Source of the DNA: JABIDZ01 sp964619405
GTDB taxonomy: Archaea > Iainarchaeota > Iainarchaeia > Iainarchaeales > JAAZKV01
Direction: 5' to 3'
Assembly (NCBI GenBank): GCA_964619405.1
Contig: CAZUCF010000002.1
Location: forward strand, 49,448 to 113,447
DNA: 64,000 bases
The notes beneath the pieces were generated by a model, which worked only from the letters and a program-made list of their open reading frames with translations, had not been told where the DNA came from and ran no database searches. Shown here one piece after another: positions 17,422 through 25,587 of the stretch (positions are counted from its first letter, which is position 1; the number at the start of each line of letters is the position of its first letter). Made by a program: the position numbers and the translations under genes.

Positions 17422-18086
17422 ATTGTCGCTCCTTTTTTTCTAACCAAAATCAAATAATGTTCTTTTTCAAATGGTTCTAATGATATAATTTGTTTTATGT
17501 CAAATTTTTGTTCTAACTTCTTTTTCTCTATTTCAAGAGTTTTTTTTGCGTTGTCTTGTGAAATACTCTTTGTTTTTAATGATAATGCGCCAAAACAATT
17601 TTTTTTCAAGAACACAGAGTTTTTCAAAAATATTTCTACTTGGTTTCTCTGAGAAATATCTTGGAATAAAACATCAATACTTTCTTTCTCAATTATCTCT
17701 GAATAATTTTGTATTTGGTTTGCATCACTTAGAATAGGAAAAATGTTTTCTCTTTTTTCGGCCAAGTTATTTAGTTTTTGCATTGCAATATTACTTAAAT
17801 CAACACAAAAAATTATTCCATTGTTTCCAACAATGTCTGATACATGCGAAACCGTTGTTCCTTCTGCGCTTCCTAAATAGAGTATTGTTAAATCTTTTTT
17901 GAAAATATTTGTTTTAAGTCCTTTTTGTAATGCAGCACAATATTTTGAGCGAAAAGGGTTCCATTCTCTGTATTCTATTTTATTTTCAATAATTAGTTTC
18001 TCGCCGTAAACTTTTTGTTTGGGTAACAAGTTTTTGGTAAAAATGTTTTTGCCATTAAAATAAATTCCTTCAAATAATTCTTTCAT
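17418..18086 (-). CDS. flpA: Fibrillarin-like rRNA/tRNA 2'-O-methyltransferase
   Basis: SAM-dependent 2'-O-methyltransferase, the catalytic subunit of box C/D sRNPs. The 222-residue sequence has the fibrillarin signature YREWNPFRSKYCAALQKG, motif I LYLGSAEGTTVSHVSDIVG, motif II CVDLSNIA, and DVLFQDISQRNQ and ALSLKTKSI with the catalytic Lys-Asp residues in place. It has a short N-terminal domain that normally docks on Nop5. It heads a three-gene unit with HIT and a lipid kinase-like gene. Nop5 lies 145 bases upstream on the same strand. Confidence 0.95.
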   Translation of the reverse strand: MKELFEGIYFNGKNIFTKNLLPKQKVYGEKLIIENKIEYREWNPFRSKYCAALQKGLKTNIFKKDLTILYLGSAEGTTVSHVSDIVGNNGIIFCVDLSNIAMQKLNNLAEKRENIFPILSDANQIQNYSEIIEKESIDVLFQDISQRNQVEIFLKNSVFLKKNCFGALSLKTKSISQDNAKKTLEIEKKKLEQKFDIKQIISLEPFEKEHYLILVRKKGATI

Positions 18087-18231
18087 AAAATAAATTTGGT
18101 AAATATTTTTTAAATTATTTTTTTAACTAATATTTTTAACTTTTTTAAAAATTATTTTTTTTAATTATTTAAAATTATTTTTTTTAATTATTTAAAATTA
18201 TTTTTTTATTAATGTTTGTTCAAATCCTTTG
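18087..18231. repeat. AT-rich spacer with short repeats
   Basis: Three tandem copies of about 25 bp (TTTTTTAATTATTTAAAATTA) lie at about 18150-18205 between nop5 and flpA. No promoter stands out clearly against this background. Confidence 0.5.
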
Positions 18232-18852
18232 TTACAATTTATTTATTTTGTTTTCTACTTCTTTTAACAAATCTTTTTCAGACTTTTTCCCAAAATAATC
18301 TAATTTTATAGCAAGACTTAGTTTTCCAGCAATTATTCTTGCGGCTTTCCCTCTTTTTTGTTTTGGTAGTTTTTGTAATAAAGGGTGATTGAACAAGTGA
18401 CCGTGTTTAGGGCATTTTCCTCTTCTTTTTAAATGATTAAACAATGATTTTTCTGCTCCAAGAACTTGTATTGTTGATGCTGGTGCAAAAGCAAGTTTTC
18501 TTTTAGAACCAGCGCTTGCAAGTAGTTTTGCTCCTAATAATTCTCCAGCAATTTTTGAGAATTCTGGTAATTCGCCTTGCATTTCTATTCTTATGAATTG
18601 TGATGCCTCTTCTTTTTCTGTTTCAAGATTATTTAATTGTAATTTCAATTTTAATAATATTTTTAACGCACTTCCAGAAGCATTTTTTTTCTCCCAATCA
18701 GAAATATTTTCTTTTAACAAATTGTTTATTTCGTCTAAATCATCAATCAATTTTATTGTTTTTATTATGTGTATTTCTTTTTCTGATAACGCTTCATCAA
18801 TTTGTTCTCTTGTTCTCTTCAATAATCTTTTTCTCAAATCTTTTCTATCCAT
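18232..18852 (-). CDS. nop5: Short Nop5/Nop56-like C/D sRNP core protein
   Basis: Scaffold of box C/D sRNPs that bridges L7Ae-bound guide RNA to fibrillarin. The C-terminal Nop domain is clear: GAKLLASAGS, then PASTIQVLGAEKSLFNHLKRRGKCPKHG and RGKAARIIAGKLSLAIKLDYF. At about 206 residues it is roughly half the usual 370-400. The N-terminal fibrillarin-binding domain is absent and the coiled coil is shortened. ATG 18852 follows the GlyRS stop by 4 bases and has GTGAT upstream; an earlier ATG at 18870 overlaps glyS. No Nop5 N-terminal domain is seen in frame upstream, where glyS occupies the DNA. Confidence 0.85.
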   Translation of the reverse strand: MDRKDLRKRLLKRTREQIDEALSEKEIHIIKTIKLIDDLDEINNLLKENISDWEKKNASGSALKILLKLKLQLNNLETEKEEASQFIRIEMQGELPEFSKIAGELLGAKLLASAGSKRKLAFAPASTIQVLGAEKSLFNHLKRRGKCPKHGHLFNHPLLQKLPKQKRGKAARIIAGKLSLAIKLDYFGKKSEKDLLKEVENKINKL

Positions 18853-18856
18853 AAAA

Positions 18857-20389
18857 TCACTTAAAACCATTTACAAAATATTGTTCTAATTTTTGTGTTA
18901 ATTCTTTTTTGTTTACTCTTATTTGTTTTAAAGAATCTCGTTCTCTTATTGTAATACTATCATCTTCCAATGTTTGGTGGTCAATAGTAATGCAAAATGG
19001 TACTCCCACAGCATCCAATCTTGAATATCTTTTACCAATGCTCCCTGACTCATCATAATAAACTCTGAAATCGTTTTCAATTAATTTTTTTATCTCAAAT
19101 GCTTTTTCTGGTAAACCATCTTTTTTTAGTAAAGGGAATAAACCAACTTGTATTGGTGCAATATTGTATGGTAAACTCAAAACCGTTCTCTTTGCATCAT
19201 CCCTCCTAAAAAAAGCTAAGTCTAGCAAAGCAAAAAAAGGCCTGTCAACTCCAAAAGCAATTTCTATTACGTCAGGAACAATTTTTTTCCCATCATCTAA
19301 TCTAATTGACAAATCTTGTTTTGAAAATTTTTGGTGTTGTTCTAAATCATATGTTGTTCTATCGTGTATCCCACAACACTCTGTCCAACCAAAAGTATTT
19401 AATTCAATTTCTAAGTCCCAAGCGTCATCAGCATAAAAAGCTTTTTCATTTTCCCAGTGTTGTCTCAACCTTATTTTTTCTTTTGGGACGCCTAAAGCAA
19501 TAAACATTTTGTAAGCAAGGTTAATTGACCAAGCATAAGCCTCGTTTTTTAAAAGCTTTTTTGAAATAGCTTCTTTTAAAGAAATCATTGAAAACTTTTT
19601 ATCTTTTTTTTGTAATTCTTCAGTCCACAAGGGTAATTCTTCTTTCTCAACGATTTTAAATAATTCAAAATTTTGTTTTTGTTCCTTACTAATAAAAATT
19701 TGTGCTTCTGCTTGAGTAAACTCTCTTTGTCTTAGTAAATGTTGTCTTGGGGAAATCTCATTCCTAAAAGCTTTTCCTATTTGGAAAACCGTGAAAGGTA
19801 ATTTGCCTCTGAAAAAATTAACATAGTGTTTGAATGGAAGGTATGTTGTTGTAGCAGTTTCTGGTCTATTATAAGCAATAGTATCAAAACCAATTTTTGT
19901 TTGCATCATTAAATTATGTCTTTTTATTTCTAATGCAAATCTTCCTTTACAAGAAGGACAAACAATATTTTTTTCTTTTATTGTGTCAATTAATTTTTCA
20001 TCATTAAAAGAATCTGCTGAAACACTAATTGCTTCTTCTATTAATTTGTCTGCTCTAAAAGAACTCTTGCATTTAGAACAAATAACAACTGGGTCATTAA
20101 AACCATCTAAGTGTCCTGAAGCTTTCCAAATTAATTCTGGTGTCACAATGGGAAATTCTACTTCAAAAAAACCATTTCTTGTAAAAATTTTTCTTATCTC
20201 ATTCTCAATGTTATTTTTCATTGACTTACCAAGCAAACCGTACGAATAAAAACCCGAAATGGGTGAATACAGTTCTGGTTCTGGCCCGTAAACAAAGTCT
20301 TTTTCTGATAAATACTTGGCTAAATCGAATTGAATATTTTTTTTGATATTTTTATCATTTGTATTTTGTTTTTCATCCATTTTTACCAT
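18857..20389 (-). CDS. glyS: Glycyl-tRNA synthetase (alpha2, archaeal/eukaryotic type)
   Basis: Class II synthetase charging tRNA-Gly. The 510-residue product shows YGPEPELYSPISGFYSYGLLG near the N-terminus, a Cys4 site (CSKCKSSF and CPSCKGRF), motif 2 FRNEISPRQHLLRQREFTQAEAQ (Arg-rich), the ECCGIHDRTTYDLEQH segment and motif 3 VIEIAFGVDRPFFALLD. The C-terminal anticodon domain starts near PIQVGLFPL. The ATG at 20389 is used; a TTG at 20398 would add three residues. Its stop is directly followed by nop5, so the two are co-transcribed. Confidence 0.96.
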   Translation of the reverse strand: MVKMDEKQNTNDKNIKKNIQFDLAKYLSEKDFVYGPEPELYSPISGFYSYGLLGKSMKNNIENEIRKIFTRNGFFEVEFPIVTPELIWKASGHLDGFNDPVVICSKCKSSFRADKLIEEAISVSADSFNDEKLIDTIKEKNIVCPSCKGRFALEIKRHNLMMQTKIGFDTIAYNRPETATTTYLPFKHYVNFFRGKLPFTVFQIGKAFRNEISPRQHLLRQREFTQAEAQIFISKEQKQNFELFKIVEKEELPLWTEELQKKDKKFSMISLKEAISKKLLKNEAYAWSINLAYKMFIALGVPKEKIRLRQHWENEKAFYADDAWDLEIELNTFGWTECCGIHDRTTYDLEQHQKFSKQDLSIRLDDGKKIVPDVIEIAFGVDRPFFALLDLAFFRRDDAKRTVLSLPYNIAPIQVGLFPLLKKDGLPEKAFEIKKLIENDFRVYYDESGSIGKRYSRLDAVGVPFCITIDHQTLEDDSITIRERDSLKQIRVNKKELTQKLEQYFVNGFK

Positions 20390-20460
20390 CTTCGTCAATA
20401 ATCTTAATTTAAGAAAGTAATAAAAATGCTATTAAGTCCTAATTTTTGATTGGTGGGCTA

Positions 20461-21519
20461 ATGAGGAATATAGAAATTGTTAGGAAAGAATTGTTTGATT
20501 TTCTTGATTTGAAAAATGTGAAAAAAATAGCGATTATAACTGATAATGATGAGGATGGTTTGACATCTGCTTTAAATGGAAAACTTTTTTTTGAGAAAAA
20601 TTGCATGAAAGTACAAGTTTTTTTTTATGATCATTCTAATAGAAATTCGGAAAATTTTGTTAAACCTTTTACTGATTTTAATCCTGATAAAACAATATTC
20701 TTTGATTTGAATGAGAATTTTGTTTTTGATATTATTAAAGACATTGATATTGTTTTGAAAGATTTTGTTGTTATTGATCATCATCAAGGAATAGAATTAG
20801 TTAACATTCAACAAAAATATTTGGTTATTAAACCAAAAGATTTTTCTAAGATTGAGCCGTCAAAATATCCTGCAAGCAAAATGGTTTTTGATTTGTTTGG
20901 TGGAAAAGAATGGTTTGCTGCAATAGGAATAATTGGGGATTCTTCAACAGAGCAATGGGCTGATTTTATAGAAAAAGTTTGTAAGAACATTAGCAAAAAA
21001 AAGTTATTTGAAATTGCGGATGTTTGTTCTTGTATTGTTTCAATGCACGAAAAAAAGATTAGTTTATTATTTGATTTTTTGTATAATGCGGAAAAACCTA
21101 TTGATTTGTTAAAATCAAGTTTTGCAGAACTAAATAATAATTTTCAAAATATTTTAAAATCCGAATTAAATAGGGCTAAAAAAGAGGGTGAATTTGTTGA
21201 TAAAATTGATTTAATTTTTTTTGAAACAAAACCAAGGTTGCCTTCAAAGCTAAGTAATTTGTTTTCATCAAAAAACAAAAACAAAACAATTATTTTTTAT
21301 AGTATTGAAAATAACTTTGTTAAATGTTCTTTTAGGAGACAAGATTTTAAAGTTAATTGTAATGTTCTAGCAAATATTTCATTAAATGGTTTTGAAAATG
21401 CTTCTGGTGGTGGACACATTCCAGCAAGTGCTGCAAGATTTCCAAAAAAATACTTGTTAGAATTCAAACAAAATGTTATTTCTTATTTAGAAAAAAATTA
21501 TGTTACTAAAAAAGCATAA
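20461..21519 (+). CDS. DHH/DHHA1 family phosphoesterase (RecJ/GAN-like)
   Basis: A 352-residue DHH phosphoesterase. Motif I is ITDNDEDGLTSA, motif III is DHHQG, and the C-terminal DHHA1 motif is ASGGGHIPASAARF. Archaeal members include the GINS-associated nuclease and oligonucleotide or cyclic-dinucleotide phosphodiesterases. The fusion here is minimal, with no S1 or OB domain, so single-stranded DNA/RNA or nanoRNA exonuclease activity is likely. The start ATG 20461 is preceded by GGTGGGC; an earlier in-frame TTG lies at 20446. It is divergent from glyS with a short shared promoter region. Confidence 0.85.
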   Translation: MRNIEIVRKELFDFLDLKNVKKIAIITDNDEDGLTSALNGKLFFEKNCMKVQVFFYDHSNRNSENFVKPFTDFNPDKTIFFDLNENFVFDIIKDIDIVLKDFVVIDHHQGIELVNIQQKYLVIKPKDFSKIEPSKYPASKMVFDLFGGKEWFAAIGIIGDSSTEQWADFIEKVCKNISKKKLFEIADVCSCIVSMHEKKISLLFDFLYNAEKPIDLLKSSFAELNNNFQNILKSELNRAKKEGEFVDKIDLIFFETKPRLPSKLSNLFSSKNKNKTIIFYSIENNFVKCSFRRQDFKVNCNVLANISLNGFENASGGGHIPASAARFPKKYLLEFKQNVISYLEKNYVTKKA

Positions 21520-21535
21520 TTCTAATAATAATTTT

Positions 21536-21666
21536 TTTTAATCAACCCAAAAGAAATCTCCAACGTTTACGTTGGAGTTTGAGATTTCTTTTCCGTTGAC
21601 GGAAAAGTGAATACTTCTGCTGTAAACCAGCAGAAGCCACACCCTTTAGGGGGTGGTAATTCACTT
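21536..21666 (+). mobile_element. Miniature IS200/IS605-like element (PATE), copy 1
   Basis: 131 bp nearly identical (2 differences) to 52949-53079, with no coding capacity. It starts TTTTAATCAACCC and ends GGTAATTCACTT. Internal folds are AAGAAATCT/AGATTTCTT enclosing CCAACGT/ACGTTGG, CTTTTCCG/CGGAAAAG, and AAGTGAAT/ATTCACTT enclosing CTTCTGCTG/CAGCAGAAG and CCACACCC/GGGGGTGG. The last hairpin carries a mismatch in this copy. Subterminal hairpins without inverted terminal repeats, and a right end of hairpin plus TTCAC, are typical of single-strand transposing IS200/IS605 elements and of the 3' scaffold of TnpB omega-RNAs. No tnpA or tnpB gene is in the window. Confidence 0.7.
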
Positions 21667-21791
21667 TTATTAATTTTTTATTTTTTTTAGTTTATTTGTT
21701 TGCGTTTTTTTGTTTTTGAATTAATTTTTTTTGTATTTTTTTACTTTTGGTTTGTTTTTTTGCAATACTTTTGGTTTTTTTTTCAATTGAT

Positions 21792-22271
21792 TTATCTAAA
21801 AAATATGTTGTAAAATGTTTTCTTCTTTTTTTGTCTTCTTTTTATGCAAGGATCTAAACCATTTTTAGTTATTATTTTTGTCCAATTAGCTTTTAACCAA
21901 ACATCAGATTTTTCTTGTATTTCTTTCCAACCTTTTTTTTCTAACTCTTTTTCAACTATTCTTCCTTTGTGTGGGAAACGATGTTTTTTTTCGTGATTGC
22001 TAGCAAAACCCTGAAAGTAATGTGTTAATTCATGCATTATAACATAGTTTAAAACAAATTCAGGAACATCTAAATCGAACAACATTGGGTTAATTTCTAT
22101 TAGAGAACCATATTCTTTGTTTTCCAATGTTTTTATGTGTCCGAGGGTTCGCTTCCATTTTTTCCCTGTTTTTACTGCAAGCAAATTAGTTATTTCTTTT
22201 TCAGAAAAGTTTTCTCTTATTAGTTCAGCAGTTCTTTTTGTTAAATAATTATTGTAATCTTTGTAATCCAT
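21792..22271 (-). CDS. SprT-like zinc metalloprotease
   Basis: A 159-residue SprT/Spartan-type putative metalloprotease. The active-site helix is YVIMHELTHYFQGFASNHEKKH with the HExxH motif at residues 80-84 and a third His in the SNHEKKH segment. Spartan relatives remove proteins cross-linked to DNA; small archaeal and bacterial SprT proteins are uncharacterised. The ATG at 22271 is chosen over the GTG at 22280, which probably serves as part of the leader. A basic C-terminal tail (KRRQKKKK) could bind nucleic acid. Confidence 0.75.
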   Translation of the reverse strand: MDYKDYNNYLTKRTAELIRENFSEKEITNLLAVKTGKKWKRTLGHIKTLENKEYGSLIEINPMLFDLDVPEFVLNYVIMHELTHYFQGFASNHEKKHRFPHKGRIVEKELEKKGWKEIQEKSDVWLKANWTKIITKNGLDPCIKRRQKKKKTFYNIFFR

Positions 22272-22458
22272 AAAAAACACTTTGCAATTATAATAAAATC
22301 TAAAACAAAAAGTTTATTGAACTTATAGTTAGTGCATGAATTCTAAAAAATAAATTATTTTTTTTCTTTTTGTTTATAAAAGTGTTTTGTTAAAATAATA
22401 AGATAAAATAATTTTATTAAATATAAAATATTTTTTTTATTATTGGTATTTTTTTTAT

Positions 22459-22521
22459 TATTAAGTATTGTTTGTTTTGTTGTTGAGTATTGTTTGTTTT
22501 GTTATTAAGTATTGTTTGTTT
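22459..22521 (+). repeat. Tandem repeat, about 22-bp unit (AAGTATTGTTTGTTTTG core)
   Basis: Three imperfect copies of TTAAGTATTGTTTGTTTTGTT in the spacer downstream of a minus-strand membrane protein gene. The core resembles the array at 26459-26530. Confidence 0.7.
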
Positions 22522-22545
22522 TAATCTTTGTTTTATTGTTTTAAT

Positions 22546-23022
22546 TTATTTTCGTATTTCGAGAGTAGTACTTGTTTTTCCGAGGTTTGTAATAATATTT
22601 ATTTTGTATGTTCCTGCAAATATTTTTTCATTAGGGTTTCTTCTAATTATACAAGTTGTTTCTCTTTTATGATTTTGCGCAACATTAGGAAAACTTTTGT
22701 CTGGACAAAAAATTATTAGTTCGCTTGACTCAGAATTAACTTCAAGCATAATATTTTGTGTTTCTTTTGAATCATTTAATATTATTAATTTTAGTTCGGC
22801 ACTAGTGGCTTGATTTTCTTTTAAATTCAAAGGATTGTTATTCCAATAAACGGTTATGTGTTGACTAAAATCAATTGGTGTTGAAACAAAAAAAGTAATT
22901 GTTGCTATTAACAATATTAAAGACAATAAAATAAGTAATGTTTTCAAACCAAGTTTTGGCATTGCTAATGATATTGGCAAGCTTATTTTTGGAAGCCTTA
23001 ATCTTGGACCATATATTGACAT
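22546..23022 (-). CDS. Membrane-anchored protein with an Ig-like outer domain
   Basis: A 158-residue protein with a short basic, proline-rich cytoplasmic N-terminus, one membrane helix (about residues 28-50, LLILLSLILLIATITFFV) and an extracellular beta-rich domain of about 100 residues. The alternating strands (ATSAELKLIILNDSKETQNIMLEV, and the final GTYKINIITNLGKTSTTLEI) look like a CARDB/Ig-like fold with one Cys pair. It is not a family I can name; the role may be surface or cell-envelope related. Confidence 0.55.
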   Translation of the reverse strand: MSIYGPRLRLPKISLPISLAMPKLGLKTLLILLSLILLIATITFFVSTPIDFSQHITVYWNNNPLNLKENQATSAELKLIILNDSKETQNIMLEVNSESSELIIFCPDKSFPNVAQNHKRETTCIIRRNPNEKIFAGTYKINIITNLGKTSTTLEIRK

Positions 23023-23071
23023 GATTAAATATAGTGTTTGGTTTATTTAAATTTTGTTATAGTCTTTTTGT

Positions 23072-23485
23072 ATGGATATAAGGTCTGCAAACAAAAATGA
23101 TCTTGAGAGTTGTGCTAATTTATTGAAACAACCGGGACTTGAAATTCCTTCAGGAGGTTATTTTAAGGAAAATTGGCTGTTTTCTTATTTGGATGAAAAT
23201 TTTTTTTTAGTCGCTGAAAATAACAATGAAATAATTGGGGTAATTGTTGCTGAAAAAATAAAATTATCTGGTTGTATACTTTGGTGGTTAGCTGTTTCAC
23301 CAATTTTTCATGGAAAAGGTGTTGGTTCAAAATTATTATTAAAATTAGAATCAAATTGTAAAAAAATTGGTATTGATTGGATAATACTTTATTCACCAAT
23401 TCAAAATAAAAAAAGTATTGTGTTTTATGAACAGAGGGGTTTTAAAAAAGGAAAAAAGCAGTTTGAAATGTTAAAAAATTTATAA
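23072..23485 (+). CDS. GNAT family N-acetyltransferase
   Basis: A 137-residue GNAT fold enzyme. The acetyl-CoA binding motif A is SPIFHGKGVGSKLLLKLE (R/QxxGxG/A form), preceded by the CILWWLAV strand and followed by a motif B segment containing YEQRGFKKGKKQFEML. The substrate (amine or protein N-terminus) cannot be told. It is convergent with the DUF357 gene, whose stop lies immediately after this one. Confidence 0.85.
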   Translation: MDIRSANKNDLESCANLLKQPGLEIPSGGYFKENWLFSYLDENFFLVAENNNEIIGVIVAEKIKLSGCILWWLAVSPIFHGKGVGSKLLLKLESNCKKIGIDWIILYSPIQNKKSIVFYEQRGFKKGKKQFEMLKNL

Positions 23486-23767
23486 TTAAGGCAAAGTAAA
23501 TAATTGGTCGTCGCTTGCATCAAACAAGTGTGCTCTTACTCCTGCGTCAAGCCAAGCATGCGCATAAGAAAAACTTGCTAAAGCAGTTAACAAATCACCT
23601 TTTTCTTTGAAAAATTTTCCGTCATTATAATAATTATTTGCCATTGATAAAAAGTCTTCAGCTATTTTGTTTTGTTCTATGGTTAAATTTTCTTTCTTTT
23701 TTATTAAGTCAATTCCTTTTTTAGTAATTTTTTCATATTTTTCAACTTTTTTTATTATTTCTTCCAT
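23486..23767 (-). CDS. DUF357 protein
   Basis: A 93-residue archaeal-specific all-helical protein of the DUF357 family, recognised by the C-terminal DGKFFKEKGDLLTALASFSYAHAWLDAGVRAHLFD, nearly the family consensus. The tandem-helix arrangement resembles TPR-like bundles. Its function is unknown, and the family is widespread in archaea, often near translation genes. Here it lies 49 bases before (downstream in map order) the minus-strand dphB gene, in the same direction, and may be co-transcribed with it. Confidence 0.85.
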   Translation of the reverse strand: MEEIIKKVEKYEKITKKGIDLIKKKENLTIEQNKIAEDFLSMANNYYNDGKFFKEKGDLLTALASFSYAHAWLDAGVRAHLFDASDDQLFTLP

Positions 23768-23816
23768 TTTCCCACCAAAATTATAATTTTTTGTTTTATT
23801 GTAACTTTTATTTTTT

Positions 23817-24587
23817 TTATTGTTTTAATAAATTGTTAATTGCTTCTGTTTCTTTTTCATTTAATTTTCCAATACAAATTAATGTTTGCGGAAATATTTC
23901 TAAAACTTCTTTTGAAGTAAAAATATTTTTTTTACCAAAAATTATTTTTTGTTTTTCGCTGCACATTCCAATTAAAGCAATATATTCTAAATTATTATTT
24001 TTAATTTCTTGTTTTTTTTTCAAAGCAATTTTGTCTATTATTTCTATTGCTTCGCGGCAATTCATAAACCTATTTGGTTTCTCATCTTTTTTAATATCAA
24101 GTAAGCATAATGTGTGTAAACCTATTTTTTGATTGTTTATTAATTGATCGTAAAATGTTTCTGGTTCAAAGCCTTTTTCATGATAACAAATAGTTATTGT
24201 TCTACCAAATTTGTATTCGTCTAAACATGATTCTGTTATAGTATTTGTAATACTTATTCCAGGGATTACTTTGTATTTTATTCCTTTTTCTTTTGCATCC
24301 AACAATAATTGTATGTGTGTTGTTGCGGTTAATGCATTTCCAAAAACCATTAAACCAACATTATTTTTTTTAGCACTTAGTAATGCTGATTCAAAACCAG
24401 TTTCTATTTCGGTTCTCCCAAAAACCTTGAATTTTTTCCCGATTAATTCTTCTAACTCGCTTAGAAAACCTTGTGAGTATTCTGAAGTATAGTTTTCTAA
24501 AAAGATTTGGTCGCATTTTTTTAATATTTCAATTGCTTCTATTGTTAATTGTTTTGGTGTCAAGCCAATTCCTATTAAATAAAACAT
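23817..24587 (-). CDS. dphB: Diphthine synthase
   Basis: Methylates the modified histidine of elongation factor 2 during diphthamide synthesis, using SAM. The 256-residue protein shows the tetrapyrrole-methylase fold: MFYLIGIGL at the N-terminus, IFLENYTS, GLMVFGNALTATTHIQL (GDPL-type SAM loop altered to GNAL), VIPGISI and the C-terminal IALIGMCS. The altered GNAL loop is close to the GDPMVATTH of other DphB. ATG 24587 is preferred over TTG 24596 since MFYLIGIGL matches the family start. Confidence 0.9.
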   Translation of the reverse strand: MFYLIGIGLTPKQLTIEAIEILKKCDQIFLENYTSEYSQGFLSELEELIGKKFKVFGRTEIETGFESALLSAKKNNVGLMVFGNALTATTHIQLLLDAKEKGIKYKVIPGISITNTITESCLDEYKFGRTITICYHEKGFEPETFYDQLINNQKIGLHTLCLLDIKKDEKPNRFMNCREAIEIIDKIALKKKQEIKNNNLEYIALIGMCSEKQKIIFGKKNIFTSKEVLEIFPQTLICIGKLNEKETEAINNLLKQ

Positions 24588-24696
24588 TTTAATCAAAATA
24601 TTTTCTTGTTAGAAAGGTTTTAATATGTCTGAGTTTTGTTTGAACTAAAGTTTTTCTAGTAAGGGTATTGGATTCAAGATATTTATTTTTAGTGAG

Positions 24697-25536
24697 TTAA
24701 ATAATTCCTAATTTTAGCAAGCTTCCTAAACCAGTAGCCAATCCAAGAATTGCTATAATAATTTTTATGAAACCAATTAAGTTTTTGTTTTTTATTTCTT
24801 TTGAATAATCATCTAAACTCCAACAAAGCAAAACAGCAATTGATAATTTTACTATTATGAAAATCATTGGGTGTATTCTTATTAGCATATCTGAAAGAAC
24901 GTGTTGTTCTGAAAAAGGAAAAAACGTTATTGCAATTGAAGAAGCAATTCCATCAATTGCTTGTCCTAATATAATAAAAAAATTTAATTTATTATTCAAA
25001 ATTTTGTATTTTGTATACTTGTTAATTATTTTTCCAATTATTATTGTTGTTGTTATTATGATTATTGTGGTTATTATAAACCAAAACCAATTATTGTAAT
25101 TTATTAGGTTGAATAAAAAGGGTAAGATTGCAATAATTATTCCAAAGTAAAAAACTTTTTTTGTGTCTAATTGTTTCAAAATTTTTCCTATTAACAAACC
25201 AATTATTACTAATGAAAATGTTATTATCCATATTCCTGGTGTGAAAAACCAAAAACCTAATTCTAGGGGGTTGGCTGTTTTAATTAGCCATGGGATAATT
25301 AATTTTCCTGATTCTATTTGATGCATTATTACTCTTAATGAAACTCCAAAGAGGATGTAGGGTAACATTGCTATCATAAAATTGAGGTCAAAATTTATTT
25401 TTTTGTTTAATATTTTGTATATTATTGCGCAAGCTATAATTAGTATTATTATGAAAACTAGTGTGTTAATTAAGTTATATCCTTGAACACTTGGATTGAT
25501 TATTGGTTCAATAAAATATTGTTGAAAAAAATCCAT
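24697..25536 (-). CDS. DUF63 integral membrane protein
   Basis: A 279-residue archaeal membrane protein with about seven to eight helices. The N-terminal GYNLINTLVFIII, the MLPYILFGVSLRVIMHQIESG loop, the FFTPGIWII segment and GQAIDGIASSIAITFFPFSEQH match the DUF63 pattern (PYxxxGxxxR and IDaxaTxxA...E.H). The family has been linked to rhomboid-like folds, but no catalytic activity is established. It is divergently arranged with the Trm5 gene, with overlapping promoter space. Confidence 0.8.
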   Translation of the reverse strand: MDFFQQYFIEPIINPSVQGYNLINTLVFIIILIIACAIIYKILNKKINFDLNFMIAMLPYILFGVSLRVIMHQIESGKLIIPWLIKTANPLELGFWFFTPGIWIITFSLVIIGLLIGKILKQLDTKKVFYFGIIIAILPFLFNLINYNNWFWFIITTIIIITTTIIIGKIINKYTKYKILNNKLNFFIILGQAIDGIASSIAITFFPFSEQHVLSDMLIRIHPMIFIIVKLSIAVLLCWSLDDYSKEIKNKNLIGFIKIIIAILGLATGLGSLLKLGII

Positions 25537-25587
25537 GATAGATTTAAAGAGAAAGAGTATTTAAGTTTTTGTTACAAAATTATTTTG

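Noticed and set aside
21536..21666. Repeat might be a CRISPR or a REP element
   Set aside because: Only two copies 31 kb apart, no spacers, and length 131; the ends resemble IS200/IS605 rather than REP.
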